Below, piece after piece: positions 29,349 through 38,645 of a stretch of 64,000 nt of DNA. The DNA is taken from contig CAJXKP010000006.1 in the NCBI GenBank assembly GCA_913055565.1, positions 1 through 64,000 on the forward strand, read 5' to 3'. Positions within the stretch are counted from its first letter, which is position 1; each line of letters opens with the position of its first letter. Position numbers and translations under genes: made by a program. The notes beneath the pieces were generated by a model that did not search any database, was not told the DNA's origin, and saw only the letters and a program-made list of their open reading frames with translations. The DNA comes from an uncultured Ectothiorhodospiraceae bacterium (GTDB taxonomy: Bacteria > Pseudomonadota > Gammaproteobacteria > Nitrococcales > Nitrococcaceae).

Positions 29349-30106
29349 GATGGTTTTACCTCCTCGGCGTTTCGCTGGACGAGTGCACTGATACCGACCA
29401 GTCTGACATCGCGCCGCGCGAGCCCAGCCAGGCGCCTGTCCAAGACGCGGAGGGTCTCGGGATGCGGATGCGCGATCGCAACCGCCTGACCGTCACGGCG
29501 AGCGATGCGGACCAGGCGCTCGAACTGGGCGGCAATCGCGGCCGGCTCGCGGTCGTGATCCAGAAACACGTCCCGCTCGGCGGCGGCAACGCCGGCCTCC
29601 TGGGCCATGCGTTTGGCCACGGTGCGCGGTGTGGTCCGGCTATCGATGAAGAACAGGTTGCGACGCTCGCTCAGGCCCTCCATAAACCAGCTCATGTGAC
29701 CCGGGTGGCGCGTAATCAGGCTCCCCTGGTGGTTATTCACGCCCACCGCATGCGGCACCGCCGCGAGATTCTGCCCGAGCCTGCGCCGTATCTCGCGGCG
29801 GGTACTGTCAAGGCCAATACCGCCGGCAACGGCACCGGAACGACTGACGGGCTGCATGGGCTGATGGAGTAAGACGTCACGCCCCCGGCGGTGCGCCCGC
29901 TTCGCCAGCTCGGCGGTGTGGGCTCCCGTTGGTAGAAAGGCGTAGCTGACGCGGCCCGGGAGCGCCAGCGCACGCTGGCCGAGGCCAGGGTGTTGGCCCA
30001 TATCATCAATAATGATCGCGATCCGTGCCTCGCCCGCCAGGGCCGTACCAGCCAGCGCCAGTGCCACCGCCGCGCCCGCGGCGCTGCGGCTCATCCATCG
30101 GATCAC
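29324..30106 (-). CDS. yibQ: YibQ-like divergent polysaccharide deacetylase
   Basis: A 260-residue secreted protein: signal peptide at about 1-24 (SRSAAGAAVALALAGTALA), then a divergent polysaccharide deacetylase domain (family 2, DUF610) with IAIIIDDMGQ near the mature N-terminus, RVSYAFLPTG, a VGVNNHQGSL segment and FIDSRTTP. Presumed periplasmic; substrate unknown, probably cell-envelope glycan. Start is GTG 30106 overlapping the ctpA stop (GTGA). Genes next to envC in E. coli include yibQ, supporting the call. Confidence 0.9.
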   Translation of the reverse strand: MIRWMSRSAAGAAVALALAGTALAGEARIAIIIDDMGQHPGLGQRALALPGRVSYAFLPTGAHTAELAKRAHRRGRDVLLHQPMQPVSRSGAVAGGIGLDSTRREIRRRLGQNLAAVPHAVGVNNHQGSLITRHPGHMSWFMEGLSERRNLFFIDSRTTPRTVAKRMAQEAGVAAAERDVFLDHDREPAAIAAQFERLVRIARRDGQAVAIAHPHPETLRVLDRRLAGLARRDVRLVGISALVQRNAEEVKPSWHVSSSH

Positions 30107-31398
30107 TGGCTGCGCCGATCCAGAATCGTCAGGCCCTTGAGGAGGTTCAGAGCCTCGGCGAGCATATAGTCCTCGCTCGCCAGGGAATCGCCCGAGTCCT
30201 TGTCATCCCTTGTCTCGCCATCCTGGTTGCGCAGGTGCCGGCTCAGATCAGCCTCCTTGAGCGGCCGCGAGCCTTGCTCGGAGCGCTCGACCTCTAGCCG
30301 GGCGACCCGGACGTCGGGCTCGATGCCCTCGGCCTGTATGGACCGCCCGGAAGGCGTGAAATAGCGCGCCGTTGTCAGCTTCAGGGCAGCCCCCTCCGGC
30401 AATGGCAAGACGTTCTGGACCGAGCCCTTACCGAACGTGGTGCGCCCCATGATCACGGCGCGCCCGTGGTCCTGGAGCGCACCGGCCACGATCTCTGACG
30501 CCGATGCCGAGCCGCTATTGACTAGGACCACCAGCGGCGCCCCACCCAGGGCGTCGTTGGGCGTCGCGCTGAAGCCCTGATCGGCGCGCCGGATGCGCCC
30601 CTTGGTGGAGACGATCTGGCCGCTGGTCAGGAAGGCGTCGGAGACCGCAACGGCGGCATCCAAAACCCCGCCGGGGTTGTTGCGGAGGTCGAGGACCAGG
30701 CCGTTGAGGGAACCGTCAGCCGACTCGCGCAAGGCCTCAATAGCCGCCAGCGCGTCGTCCCCCGTACCCGACTGGAACTGGCTGATACGCAGGTAACCGA
30801 AGCCGGCATCGAGCAGGCGACTGTCGACGCTCTCAATCTCGATAACCGCGCGCTCGATGGTAATGTCTAGCGGCTGATTCTTACCCTCGCGGACGACGCT
30901 GAGCGTAATCTCAGTGCCCGGTTCGCCGCGCATGCGGTCGACCGCCTCCTGGAGGCTGATGCCCTTAACCGGGTTACCATCGACGCGCACGATGGTATCG
31001 CCGGCCTGGATGCCGGCCTTGGCGGCTGGCGTGCCCTCGATTGGGGCGATGACCTTAACGAAGCCGTTCTCCATGCCGACCTCGATACCGAGGCCGCCAA
31101 ACTCGCCGCGTGTTCCCGATTGGAGGTCTTGGTACTCGTCAGCGTCCAGATAGGATGAGTGGGGATCGAGCCCCGAGACCATGCCGCGTATCGCATGGCG
31201 AAGCAGGGTCTCGTCGGAGACATCGTCGACATAATCTTGTTGGATGCGTGCCATGACCTCGGTGAATGTCCGCAGATCCTCCAGCGGGATGTCTTGGTTG
31301 GGCTGCTGGTTCTGGGCCCAGACGGTGTGGCCGCCGGCCGCGAGCAGGCCGAGCATCACACCAGCGGTGACAAGGTAGAGCGCGCGGGGAAATCGCAT
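30103..31398 (-). CDS. ctpA: C-terminal processing protease (S41), CtpA/Prc-like
   Basis: Periplasmic serine protease of 431 residues. An N-terminal signal/anchor (about 5-28) is followed by a PDZ domain (about 90-175, GLGIEVGMENGFVKVIAP) and the S41 catalytic domain with the Ser-Lys pair: Ser in VNSGSASASE and Lys in TTFGKGSVQN. In gammaproteobacteria such proteases trim cell-envelope proteins, including murein hydrolases. Lying between envC and yibQ suggests a role in peptidoglycan remodelling. A charged tail after about 385 is variable. Confidence 0.95.
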   Translation of the reverse strand: MRFPRALYLVTAGVMLGLLAAGGHTVWAQNQQPNQDIPLEDLRTFTEVMARIQQDYVDDVSDETLLRHAIRGMVSGLDPHSSYLDADEYQDLQSGTRGEFGGLGIEVGMENGFVKVIAPIEGTPAAKAGIQAGDTIVRVDGNPVKGISLQEAVDRMRGEPGTEITLSVVREGKNQPLDITIERAVIEIESVDSRLLDAGFGYLRISQFQSGTGDDALAAIEALRESADGSLNGLVLDLRNNPGGVLDAAVAVSDAFLTSGQIVSTKGRIRRADQGFSATPNDALGGAPLVVLVNSGSASASEIVAGALQDHGRAVIMGRTTFGKGSVQNVLPLPEGAALKLTTARYFTPSGRSIQAEGIEPDVRVARLEVERSEQGSRPLKEADLSRHLRNQDGETRDDKDSGDSLASEDYMLAEALNLLKGLTILDRRSQ

Positions 31399-31443
31399 CG
31401 GTATCTCTATGTAGTTAGTTGCGTTTGAACCACAGCCATCGGC

Positions 31444-32628
31444 CTAGCCCGCCGGTGATGCCGGTCCGAGCCAGGCCGTGGGATCCATGGGCTGGCCCTG
31501 GGAGCGTAGCTCGAAGTACAGCGATGGCTGCTCACGACCGCCACTGGCGCCCACGGTAGCGACGGTATCACCGGCGGCCACCCAGTCCCCAGCCTGACTG
31601 TACAGGGACTGATTGTGGCCGTAGAGCGTCATGTAACCATCACCATGATCGATGATGATCAGCAAGCCAAGGCCGCGCAACCAGTCGGCGAAGACCACTC
31701 GGCCTCGAGCGACCGCGCGCACCGGCTGGCCGGCCTCGGCACTAATAAGCAGACCGTCCCATTGGACCCCCTCGGCCCGCCGGGTGCCGTAGCGACCAGC
31801 GACTTTGCCATCCAGTGGCCAGCGAAGCTCGCCCCGCAGGGACTCAAAGGGTTGCTCGCTGGCGGGGTTATCGGGGATGTCGGCGAGCTTACGGCGTAGG
31901 CGCCCAACCAGGTCGCTTAGTTTATCGGCATCGGCGCGCAGACGCTCGAGACGTTGGTCTCGCTCCCCGATGCGCTCACGCACGCGATCCAGTAGGGACT
32001 CACGCTCCTGGCGCTTCGAGTGCAGTGTCTCGAGGCGCTCACGGCGCCGCTGACGTAGCCCCTCGAGCTCGGCTAGCTCGTCACTGAGCTCGCTGCGCAG
32101 GGCAGCAAGCTCCTCGAGCTCGGTAACGGCCTTCTCGATCCGCGCGCTGCGGGCATCGTTGAAATAATCGTAGTAGACCATCAGGCGGTCGATCGCGGCG
32201 GGCTCCTCTTGGTTGAGGAGGAACTGCAGATAGGGCTCGCGCCCCTGCATGTAGGCCGCCCGTATCTGACGTCGCAAGAAGGCCCGCTGGCTCTCGAGAC
32301 GCCTCGAGGCATCTCGGTGGCGGCGACGCAGCGTTGCAACCCGCTCGCTTTTGTCTCGGACCCGCCCATCGAGGCCATCGAGATCGCTGCTGATACGCCC
32401 GATGCGTTGTTCGAGTCGGCGCAGTCTCGAGGTCACCTGGTCTTCGCGCGAGCGATCCTCGGCAAGCGCCTCCTTGGCATCTTCGATGCGCTCGCGCAGT
32501 TGCCGCAAACGGGCCTTATTCTCCGAGAGCTCGTCGGCCACCACGGGGATTGCGCTGATCAAGGCGACCAAGGCAATCAGGCAGGTGGCGGTGATGAGCA
32601 CGGATCGGGGGTCGCTGGGTCGGTGCAT
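31444..32628 (-). CDS. envC: EnvC-type murein hydrolase activator
   Basis: A 394-residue exported protein from the chosen ATG 32628, which puts a signal sequence (about 8-30, VLITATCLIALVALISA) at the N-terminus; the frame is open to 32697. A long coiled coil (about 35-250, Arg/Glu/Leu-rich) precedes a C-terminal LytM domain. The metal-ligand motifs are degenerate (QWDGLLI and SLYFELR in place of the active HxxxD and HxH), as in E. coli EnvC, which activates amidases AmiA/AmiB at the septum rather than cutting itself. Followed by ctpA and yibQ. Confidence 0.93.
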   Translation of the reverse strand: MHRPSDPRSVLITATCLIALVALISAIPVVADELSENKARLRQLRERIEDAKEALAEDRSREDQVTSRLRRLEQRIGRISSDLDGLDGRVRDKSERVATLRRRHRDASRRLESQRAFLRRQIRAAYMQGREPYLQFLLNQEEPAAIDRLMVYYDYFNDARSARIEKAVTELEELAALRSELSDELAELEGLRQRRRERLETLHSKRQERESLLDRVRERIGERDQRLERLRADADKLSDLVGRLRRKLADIPDNPASEQPFESLRGELRWPLDGKVAGRYGTRRAEGVQWDGLLISAEAGQPVRAVARGRVVFADWLRGLGLLIIIDHGDGYMTLYGHNQSLYSQAGDWVAAGDTVATVGASGGREQPSLYFELRSQGQPMDPTAWLGPASPAG

Positions 32629-32766
32629 GGCATCATCGTAGCGCAACGATGACCGATCGGGGTCAGCGCATTGCCGTCGACGCGGGCTCTCGTCCACGCT
32701 AAGGTCTTGCGGGTTGCGTCGTCGCGGCGCCGCGAATTAACCAATCAGCCAGCAAGACAAGGTGCC

Positions 32767-33195
32767 ATGGATAGAGTCTTCGAATTCGCCGCCGCCCATT
32801 GGATGCTCGTCGGGCTTACGGTGGCCGTTGTTATTGCCCTAGCCGCCAACGAGATCTATCTCGCCCTCGGCACACGCGCCGCCGTGGATCCGACGACGGC
32901 GACGCGGTTGTACAATCAGCAAGACGCCGTCTTCATCGATATCCGCGATGAGAACGCCTACCACAAGCGCCACCTCCCCGGGGCCTTGAATGTCCCAGAG
33001 AAACACCTGGATCAGCGCGGTGATTATCTGGCCGGCTACGCCGGCCGGCCCGCAGTGGTCTATGCGGAAGGCGCTCGCAGCCTCTCGGCCATCCTGGCTC
33101 GCATCGAGGCAGCGGGCCTGACCCCCGTGTATCAGCTCCAGGGCGGGCTAGCCGGCTGGCAAGAGGCGAACCTGCCCACCGAGGGTCGGGGTTGA
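32767..33195 (+). CDS. Membrane-anchored rhodanese-like protein (YibN type)
   Basis: A 142-residue protein: one N-terminal transmembrane helix (about 12-34) and a rhodanese domain (about 40-138; FIDIRDENAYHKRHLPGALNVP, YQLQGGLAGWQEANLP). The active-site loop reads VVYAEGARS, with Ala100 where sulfurtransferases have the persulfide cysteine, so it should not be a normal sulfurtransferase. E. coli YibN, upstream of secB, has the same architecture. ATG 32767 is chosen because it places the membrane helix at the N-terminus. 33 bases precede secB. Confidence 0.88.
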   Translation: MDRVFEFAAAHWMLVGLTVAVVIALAANEIYLALGTRAAVDPTTATRLYNQQDAVFIDIRDENAYHKRHLPGALNVPEKHLDQRGDYLAGYAGRPAVVYAEGARSLSAILARIEAAGLTPVYQLQGGLAGWQEANLPTEGRG

Positions 33196-33228
33196 TACCC
33201 CTCAAACCCAACAACCTAAGAGGCCATT

Positions 33229-33726
33229 ATGGCGGACAACGATAACGACGAGGCCGCCGCCACGGGCGACACGTCGGATCAGCAGCAGCTCGCGATCCAC
33301 AAGATCTATGTTAAGGATGCGTCGCTGGAGAGCCCATCGTCGCCGGAGATTTTTCGTAGCAACTGGAAGCCTCAGACGCATCTCGATCTCGATACGCGAG
33401 CCAAGCCGATCGACGAGGAGGGCAACTACGAGGTCGTATTGCGGATTACCGTGACCGCCAAGGTCGAGGAGCGCACGGCCTACCTCGTGGAGGTCCAGCA
33501 GGCAGGGATCTTCGCGGTCCAAGGCTTCGATGAGGCCACGCATCACGGCATCCTGGGCAGCTATTGCCCGAGCATCCTGTTCCCTTACGCGCGGCAGGTG
33601 ATCTCGGAGCTGACGACCAAGGCAGGCTTCCCCCCGACGGTGCTAGCACCGGTCAATTTCGACGCCCTCTATGCCGAGAAGCTCGCGCAGCAACAGCAAC
33701 AAGCTAGCGGTGACGAGCAGCCGTAA
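33229..33726 (+). CDS. secB: Protein-export chaperone SecB
   Basis: Tetrameric cytoplasmic chaperone that keeps exported precursors unfolded and hands them to SecA. 165 residues. Core strands are seen: HKIYVKDASLESPSSPEIF, NYEVVLRITVTAK, YLVEVQQAGIF, and the ILFPYARQVISEL helix followed by GFPPTVLAPVNFDALYAEK. The N-terminus is extended and acidic, the C-terminus Gln-rich. The usual gene between yibN and secB, grxC, is absent. The 3' end overlaps the gpsA start. Confidence 0.97.
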   Translation: MADNDNDEAAATGDTSDQQQLAIHKIYVKDASLESPSSPEIFRSNWKPQTHLDLDTRAKPIDEEGNYEVVLRITVTAKVEERTAYLVEVQQAGIFAVQGFDEATHHGILGSYCPSILFPYARQVISELTTKAGFPPTVLAPVNFDALYAEKLAQQQQQASGDEQP

Positions 33727-34696
33727 CGCCGCGGTAGCGGTTCTCGGGGCCGGCGCCTGGGGGACAGCTTTGGCCATGGTCTTGGCCCGCCACGGCGCAC
33801 CCGTGCGTTTGTGGGGGCACCGCCGTGACAGCATCGAGGCCATCGCCAGAAGCGGACGCAATGAGGCCCACCTCCCTGGCTTCTCGTTACCCGAGGGCAT
33901 CGAACCGACAGCGGATATCGCAACGGCCGTCGACGGTGTTGGGGCCATCATCATTGCGGTACCGAGTGAGGCCTTTCCCGGATTACTGGAACACCTCAGC
34001 GAGATCATCCAGCCCGGTCTCCCCCTGGTGTGGGCAACCAAGGGACTGGCGCCGGATGGGCTGTTGGGTGCCAGCGTGGTACGCGCGCTGCCGGCGCATC
34101 CACGAGGGGTCCTGTCCGGGCCTAGCTTCGCCGCGGAGGTGGCCGCGGAACAGCCGACGGCCGTCACGCTGGCGGTCGAAGACAGCGTCACCGAGGCCAC
34201 CATGAGCGGGCTGCTCCAGGGGCCGCGCTTTCGAGTCTATACCAGTCGGGATCTGGTCGGCGTGCAGCTGGGCGGCGCCGTTAAGAACGTCATCGCCATT
34301 GCCACCGGCATCGCCGACGGGCTGGGGCTCGGTGCCAATACCAGGGCGGCGCTAATCACACGCGGACTGGCGGAGATACGGCGCCTTGGGCAGGCAATGG
34401 GGGCGGCGGATGAGACATTCAGTGGCCTAGCCGGCATGGGTGATCTCGTCCTGACTTGTAGCGATGACCAGTCACGCAACCGGCGCTACGGCTTGGCGCT
34501 CGGGCGCGGCGAGCTAGGCGGGCTCGGCTCGGAGACGATCGAGGGCAGCGGGACGGCCGCGCAGGTGGTCGCACTGGCCACGAGCTACGCCGTTGAGCTA
34601 CCGATTTGTACCCAGGTGGCGGCGGTAATGACCGGTCGTTATAGCGCGGCCGAAGCGGCCGAGGCCTTGATGCAACGCGGCGTCCATCGTGTCTAG
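33710..34696 (+). CDS. gpsA: Glycerol-3-phosphate dehydrogenase (NAD(P)+)
   Basis: Reduces dihydroxyacetone phosphate to sn-glycerol-3-phosphate for phospholipid synthesis. About 328 residues. Nucleotide-binding motif VLGAGAWGTALA at the N-terminus, the catalytic lysine region GGAVKNVIAIATG (about residue 190), and SGLAGMGDLVLTC. The start is uncertain: GTG 33710 fits the family N-terminus and overlaps secB by 17 bases; the frame is open to 33671. Following secB is the E. coli arrangement; cysE, which follows there, is missing here. Confidence 0.95.
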   Translation: MTSSRNAAVAVLGAGAWGTALAMVLARHGAPVRLWGHRRDSIEAIARSGRNEAHLPGFSLPEGIEPTADIATAVDGVGAIIIAVPSEAFPGLLEHLSEIIQPGLPLVWATKGLAPDGLLGASVVRALPAHPRGVLSGPSFAAEVAAEQPTAVTLAVEDSVTEATMSGLLQGPRFRVYTSRDLVGVQLGGAVKNVIAIATGIADGLGLGANTRAALITRGLAEIRRLGQAMGAADETFSGLAGMGDLVLTCSDDQSRNRRYGLALGRGELGGLGSETIEGSGTAAQVVALATSYAVELPICTQVAAVMTGRYSAAEAAEALMQRGVHRV

Positions 34697-34744
34697 GCAA
34701 ACGCTGGCTGTGTCGCTCGAGGCGCCGCGCCGCTGGGCGCGCCA

Positions 34745-35233
34745 TCATAGCGGTGGGGGTAGTGGCAGGTCGCTGCCCGGGTAGCCCAACTGGCGCCAGC
34801 CCTCGAAGACGGTTACCGCAACCGAATTGGAGAGATTGAGGCTCCGGTTGCCGGGCACCATGGGGAGCCGCAGGATCCGATCATCGGCGAACCTCGCCAA
34901 TTCGCCGGCTGGCAGTCCGGCCGTCTCGCAGCCGAAAACGAGCGCGTCCCCGGCGCTGAACCTAGCCTGCGGGACATAACGCTGGCCGCGTGTGGATAAG
35001 GCCCAGGCGCGGGTCGGAACGATCTGATCGAAGAAGCTAGCGAGATCATCGTGTACCCGAAGCCGAGTCCACTCGTGATAATCCAACCCGGCGCGTCGCA
35101 GCCGGCGGTCGTCGAGCTCAAAGCCAAGCGGGCGGATCAGATGGAGAGCGGCACCGGTATTGGCGCACAGGCGAATGGCATTACCGGTATTAGGCGGTAT
35201 CTCCGGGCAGTGCAAGACGACGTGGAACGGCAT
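34745..35233 (-). CDS. trmL: tRNA (cytidine/uridine-2'-O-)-methyltransferase TrmL
   Basis: SPOUT-class methyltransferase that 2'-O-methylates the wobble base (position 34) of leucine tRNAs. 162 residues. Knot motifs: [18 protein letters not shown] at the N-terminus, [11 protein letters not shown] in the middle and [17 protein letters not shown] at the C-terminus. Convergent with gpsA, and eight bases after the end of the beta-barrel gene upstream of it. Its presence near secB-gpsA repeats the E. coli neighbourhood (yibK). Confidence 0.95.
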   Translation of the reverse strand: MPFHVVLHCPEIPPNTGNAIRLCANTGAALHLIRPLGFELDDRRLRRAGLDYHEWTRLRVHDDLASFFDQIVPTRAWALSTRGQRYVPQARFSAGDALVFGCETAGLPAGELARFADDRILRLPMVPGNRSLNLSNSVAVTVFEGWRQLGYPGSDLPLPPPL

Positions 35234-35240
35234 AGGCCCG

Positions 35241-35903
35241 CTAGAAGCCGCGCGTAAAACGGAGGTTGACGGCCCGACGCGGGCCGGTCTCGACGCTCAA
35301 ACTGATCTCGCCCCGGCGGCCGGTACGGATCGCCGTCCGGGCGTACGCGCCGAGGTTCTGGTCGAGCTCCAGATCTCGCGTCTCGCCAGGCTGCCGGCGC
35401 TCACCGCGGAGCCAACCTACGGTAGCACCCCCACCGAGACGCCAGCGGCCGGCGTCGGCCGTCAGACCGGTTCGGCCGTAGGCGTCAAACCACTCGAAGT
35501 CGATGTCGTCATCGTCAGCGCGATGGTAGGTCCAGACGGCGCGGACATGGACCCCAAGATTATCGGTTAGCGACCAGTGGCTTCGTGCCAGTAACCCCAG
35601 GGAGTGACCCGTAAAGGAACGCCCGCCCGTGACGGCATCGTTGCCCTGGCTTAGACGGCCGACACCAGCGGCTAATCCCACCTCGATACCGGGGATCTCG
35701 CGACTCCAGAGTTCGATATCGGCCTGCGTATACCGCGTCTCCGAGGGGCGCCCCGTGTCCTTTGCTCGCCAGTCCGCGACATCATGCGATAACGCCAGGC
35801 TGACGGAGGCAACATCATCGGTACTGCTATCGCGCGCGCTCACGAGCGCGGCAACAGCTAAGAGCATCGTTAGCAGCGCAATCCACGGTGTTTGGCTCGC
35901 CAT
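35241..35903 (-). CDS. Unknown small outer-membrane beta-barrel protein
   Basis: A 220-residue protein I cannot assign to a named family. It has a likely signal peptide (about 1-23, [17 protein letters not shown]) and then alternating polar/hydrophobic strands (for example [46 protein letters not shown]). It ends RFTRGF, with the terminal phenylalanine recognised by the BAM machinery. The acidic loop DDDDIDFEW suggests an extracellular loop. About 8-10 strands are possible. It lies eight bases upstream of trmL and may share its transcript; function unknown. Confidence 0.7.
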   Translation of the reverse strand: MASQTPWIALLTMLLAVAALVSARDSSTDDVASVSLALSHDVADWRAKDTGRPSETRYTQADIELWSREIPGIEVGLAAGVGRLSQGNDAVTGGRSFTGHSLGLLARSHWSLTDNLGVHVRAVWTYHRADDDDIDFEWFDAYGRTGLTADAGRWRLGGGATVGWLRGERRQPGETRDLELDQNLGAYARTAIRTGRRGEISLSVETGPRRAVNLRFTRGF

Positions 35904-35986
35904 CGGCCCGTCCCGGCTCCGTCATCCCGTGTCGGGATACCTTAGCCCGCCATTGTGGCCCGGTGTGGCGCGGCGCGCTATCGGGC

Positions 35987-37387
35987 TCAGACGGCCAGAT
36001 CCAGTTCCTTGATCTTTCGGGTAAGGGTATTGCGGCCCCAGCCCAGCAGGCGCGCCGCATCTTGGCGGCGACCGCCCGTCCGGCGCAGGGCGGCCTCGAT
36101 GAGAATCCGTTCCATACGTTCCTGGGCCTCACCCAGCGCCCCGGGCGTTTGGTCGGTCATCTGCTGCTCGGCCCAACGCGCCAGGGCCGTTTCCCAGTCG
36201 TCGCTCGTCTCAGACGGTGCCGGAGCGCTCGAGAGCTCGGGAGGTAGATCCTCCCGCTGGACCTCCTGGCTACTCGCCATGACGGTGAGCCAGCGGCAGG
36301 TGTTTTCGAGTTCACGGACATTACCCGGCCAGCTCAGCTGTTGGAAATAGCGCTCCACTGCCGGCGTAAGCCGCTTAGGCTCGACGTTCAGCTCCTTGGC
36401 GGCGCGGCGTAGGAAGTGATCGGCGAGGTCGGGGATGTCCTCGGTGCGCTCACGCATGGCGGGCACATGGATCCGGATGACGTTAAGGCGATGGAAGAGG
36501 TCTTCGCGAAAGCGACCCTCGGCGACGAGCTGCTCCAGATTCTGGTGCGTCGCAGCGATAATACGCACATCGGTGTAGAGCGGGGTGTGGGAACCGATGC
36601 GGTAGAACTCGCCATCGGCGAGCACACGCAAGAGGCGGGTTTGGAGCTCGGCGGGCATGTCCCCGATCTCGTCCAGGAACAGCGTGCCGCCGTTAGCCTG
36701 CTCGAAGACGCCGCGCCGGAGCTGATGGGCGCCCGTGAACGCACCCTTCTCATGACCGAACAGTTCCGACTCCATGAGATCCTGCGGGATGGCCGCCATG
36801 TTGAGGGCGACGAACGGGTAGTCGTGGCGTGGACTGTGCCGATGCAGCGCCCGGGCGACCAGCTCTTTGCCGGTGCCGGACTCGCCGTTGATCAAGACCG
36901 TGATATGGGAGCGCGAGAGGCGGCCGATGGCCCGAAAGACCTCCTGCATCGCGGGCGCCTCGCCGATGATCTCGGGCGCGGCGTCATCGGCGACAGTATC
37001 GGCATCGGCGTCGCTCGCGTTATGGGCGAGGGCGCGCCGGACCAGCGCGACCGCCTCCTCAACGTCGAAGGGCTTGGGCAGGTATTCGAAGGCACCGCCC
37101 TCGTAGGACGAAACGGCGGCGTCCAGATCGGAGTGGGCGGTAATCACGATGACCGGCAGGTGGGGATGGCGCTGTTGTACCGCGTCCAACAGATCGAGAC
37201 CGTTCATGTTAGGCATGCGTATGTCCGTAATCAGGACATCCGGGCGCTGGCGGTCGAGGGCGCCCAGGGCCTCCTCGCCGGTCTCATAGGGCACGGCCGT
37301 CATGCCGTCGCGCTCCAGGGTCTTCTTCAGGACCCAGCGCATCGAGCGGTCGTCGTCAACGATCCAGATGCGTGAACTCTCAGCCAT
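35987..37387 (-). CDS. glnG: Nitrogen regulator NtrC (NR-I), sigma-54 activator
   Basis: Enhancer-binding response regulator of nitrogen assimilation, 466 residues. Receiver domain (1-120) with phosphorylatable D55 ([12 protein letters not shown]); AAA+ domain (about 140-380) with Walker A GESGTGKE, the sigma-54-contacting GAFTGA loop, Walker [13 protein letters not shown]-terminal Fis-type helix-turn-helix ([20 protein letters not shown]). It overlaps the kinase gene by eight bases. Matching NtrC sites are present before glnA and between glnA and ntrB, so its targets are partly visible in this window. Confidence 0.97.
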   Translation of the reverse strand: MAESSRIWIVDDDRSMRWVLKKTLERDGMTAVPYETGEEALGALDRQRPDVLITDIRMPNMNGLDLLDAVQQRHPHLPVIVITAHSDLDAAVSSYEGGAFEYLPKPFDVEEAVALVRRALAHNASDADADTVADDAAPEIIGEAPAMQEVFRAIGRLSRSHITVLINGESGTGKELVARALHRHSPRHDYPFVALNMAAIPQDLMESELFGHEKGAFTGAHQLRRGVFEQANGGTLFLDEIGDMPAELQTRLLRVLADGEFYRIGSHTPLYTDVRIIAATHQNLEQLVAEGRFREDLFHRLNVIRIHVPAMRERTEDIPDLADHFLRRAAKELNVEPKRLTPAVERYFQQLSWPGNVRELENTCRWLTVMASSQEVQREDLPPELSSAPAPSETSDDWETALARWAEQQMTDQTPGALGEAQERMERILIEAALRRTGGRRQDAARLLGWGRNTLTRKIKELDLAV

Positions 37388-38438
37388 CGGTCGCCTCCAT
37401 AGGCAGCCAAACCGTGAACACGGTGTGGCCTGGCTCGCTGCTACATTCGATGAGCCCGCCGTGCTGATTGACCAGCATTTGGGCGATGGGTAGACCGATA
37501 CCCGTGCCCTCGGCGCGGCTCGTGATCATGGGATAGAAGATACGATCGAGGCTCTCAGGCGGAATGCCGGGGCCATTGTCGATGACATTAATGCACGCCA
37601 CCAGGCTGTGCTGGGTGTTACCGATCGTGAAACGGCGCTGCGTGCGCGTCTGGAGGGTGATGCAGCCGGCCTCGCCCACCGCCTCCATCGCGTTGCGGGT
37701 CAGATTGAGTAGCGCCTGGATCAGCTGATCGCTAGCAGCCGGTATGGATGGGATGCTGGGATCGTAGTCCCGTCGGATGGCCAGGCCCGTCGGGGCCTCG
37801 ACCTCGATGAGCTGGCGCACGCGCTCCAGGACACGATGGATGTTGGTGGGCTCCATGGTTGGTCGGCCGTCGGGGCCGAGCATGCTATTGACCAGGGCGC
37901 GAAGGCGATCGGCCTCGCCGATGATGATGCCGGTGTATTCGCGTTGATCCGGGTTCGGGAGCTCCGCCTGCAGCAGCTGCGCGGCCCCGCGTAAACCGCC
38001 CAGGGGATTCTTGATCTCGTGGGCGAGGCCACTGATCAGCTCCTGGATGGCGTGGTTCTGCGCGATCAGATGATTCTCGCGCGAGATCCGCAGGTGGCGA
38101 TCCAGCTGCTCAAGCTCCATGAGCATATCGCCGTTGGCGAGCGGCGTCAGGGTGCAGTCCACCGTTACTGACTGCGAGCCCGCGAGCTCGAGGCGATGCT
38201 CGCGCTCGGTGTAGCTGGCGTCACGCTCGCGCGCGAGACGCACGGCGTAGTCCAGCGCTGCCAGCGAGGGCACGAGGCGCTGGAGTGGTGTACCCAAGGC
38301 CTGACGCGCACTGACCTGGAGCAAACTCTCAGCCGCCGGGTTCATGTAGCCCACGGAGGTATCCGGCGCGAGCCGCAGCACGGCCGTGGCCAGATGCTCG
38401 AGCATTTCGTGGTACTGGGCCTGGATCGTCACACTCAT
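37380..38438 (-). CDS. glnL: Nitrogen-sensing histidine kinase NtrB (NR-II)
   Basis: Soluble kinase/phosphatase that sets NtrC phosphorylation in response to PII. 352 residues. N-terminal PAS domain (about 10-115, YMNPAAESLL), phosphoacceptor His in GLAHEIKNPLGGLRGAAQLL (about residue 145), N-box NLTRNAMEAV, G1 box NGPGIPPE and G2 GTGIGLPIAQ. No membrane segment, as expected. Start ATG 38438 has GAGG six bases upstream. No PII gene (glnB/glnK) is in the window. Confidence 0.96.
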   Translation of the reverse strand: MSVTIQAQYHEMLEHLATAVLRLAPDTSVGYMNPAAESLLQVSARQALGTPLQRLVPSLAALDYAVRLARERDASYTEREHRLELAGSQSVTVDCTLTPLANGDMLMELEQLDRHLRISRENHLIAQNHAIQELISGLAHEIKNPLGGLRGAAQLLQAELPNPDQREYTGIIIGEADRLRALVNSMLGPDGRPTMEPTNIHRVLERVRQLIEVEAPTGLAIRRDYDPSIPSIPAASDQLIQALLNLTRNAMEAVGEAGCITLQTRTQRRFTIGNTQHSLVACINVIDNGPGIPPESLDRIFYPMITSRAEGTGIGLPIAQMLVNQHGGLIECSSEPGHTVFTVWLPMEATDG

Positions 38439-38586
38439 GGCAACCTCGGGAACTGCAAAAACCGCGCCAAAGGCGACTAGAGGTTATGCCTCGGTGGACA
38501 CGCCCCGTGACGGTGCGTTTGCGGGGAGGGCGCGGCACTAGGATGCGCGATGTCTGGTGGCGTGATTGCCCCGCTGCTCGTCAATG

Positions 38587-38603
38587 TGCACCAGAGTGGT
38601 GCT
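38587..38603. promoter_or_regulatory. NtrC binding site upstream of ntrB
   Basis: TGCACC-AGAGT-GGTGCT, nearly the full NtrC palindrome (TGCACY-N5-GGTGCA), between the glnA terminator and ntrB, about 150 bases before the ntrB start. In E. coli an NtrC site in the glnA-glnL gap lets NtrC-P repress ntrBC's own promoter; the same autoregulation is inferred here. Confidence 0.75.
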
Positions 38604-38645
38604 TTGTGTAACCGGCGGGGATACGGGGAGAGCGTTTGATTGAGG

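Noticed and set aside
38455-38469. Sigma-54-like sequence TGGCGC-N5-TTGC on the minus strand before ntrB
   Set aside because: The expected start would fall about five bases before the ntrB ATG, leaving no room for its ribosome site.
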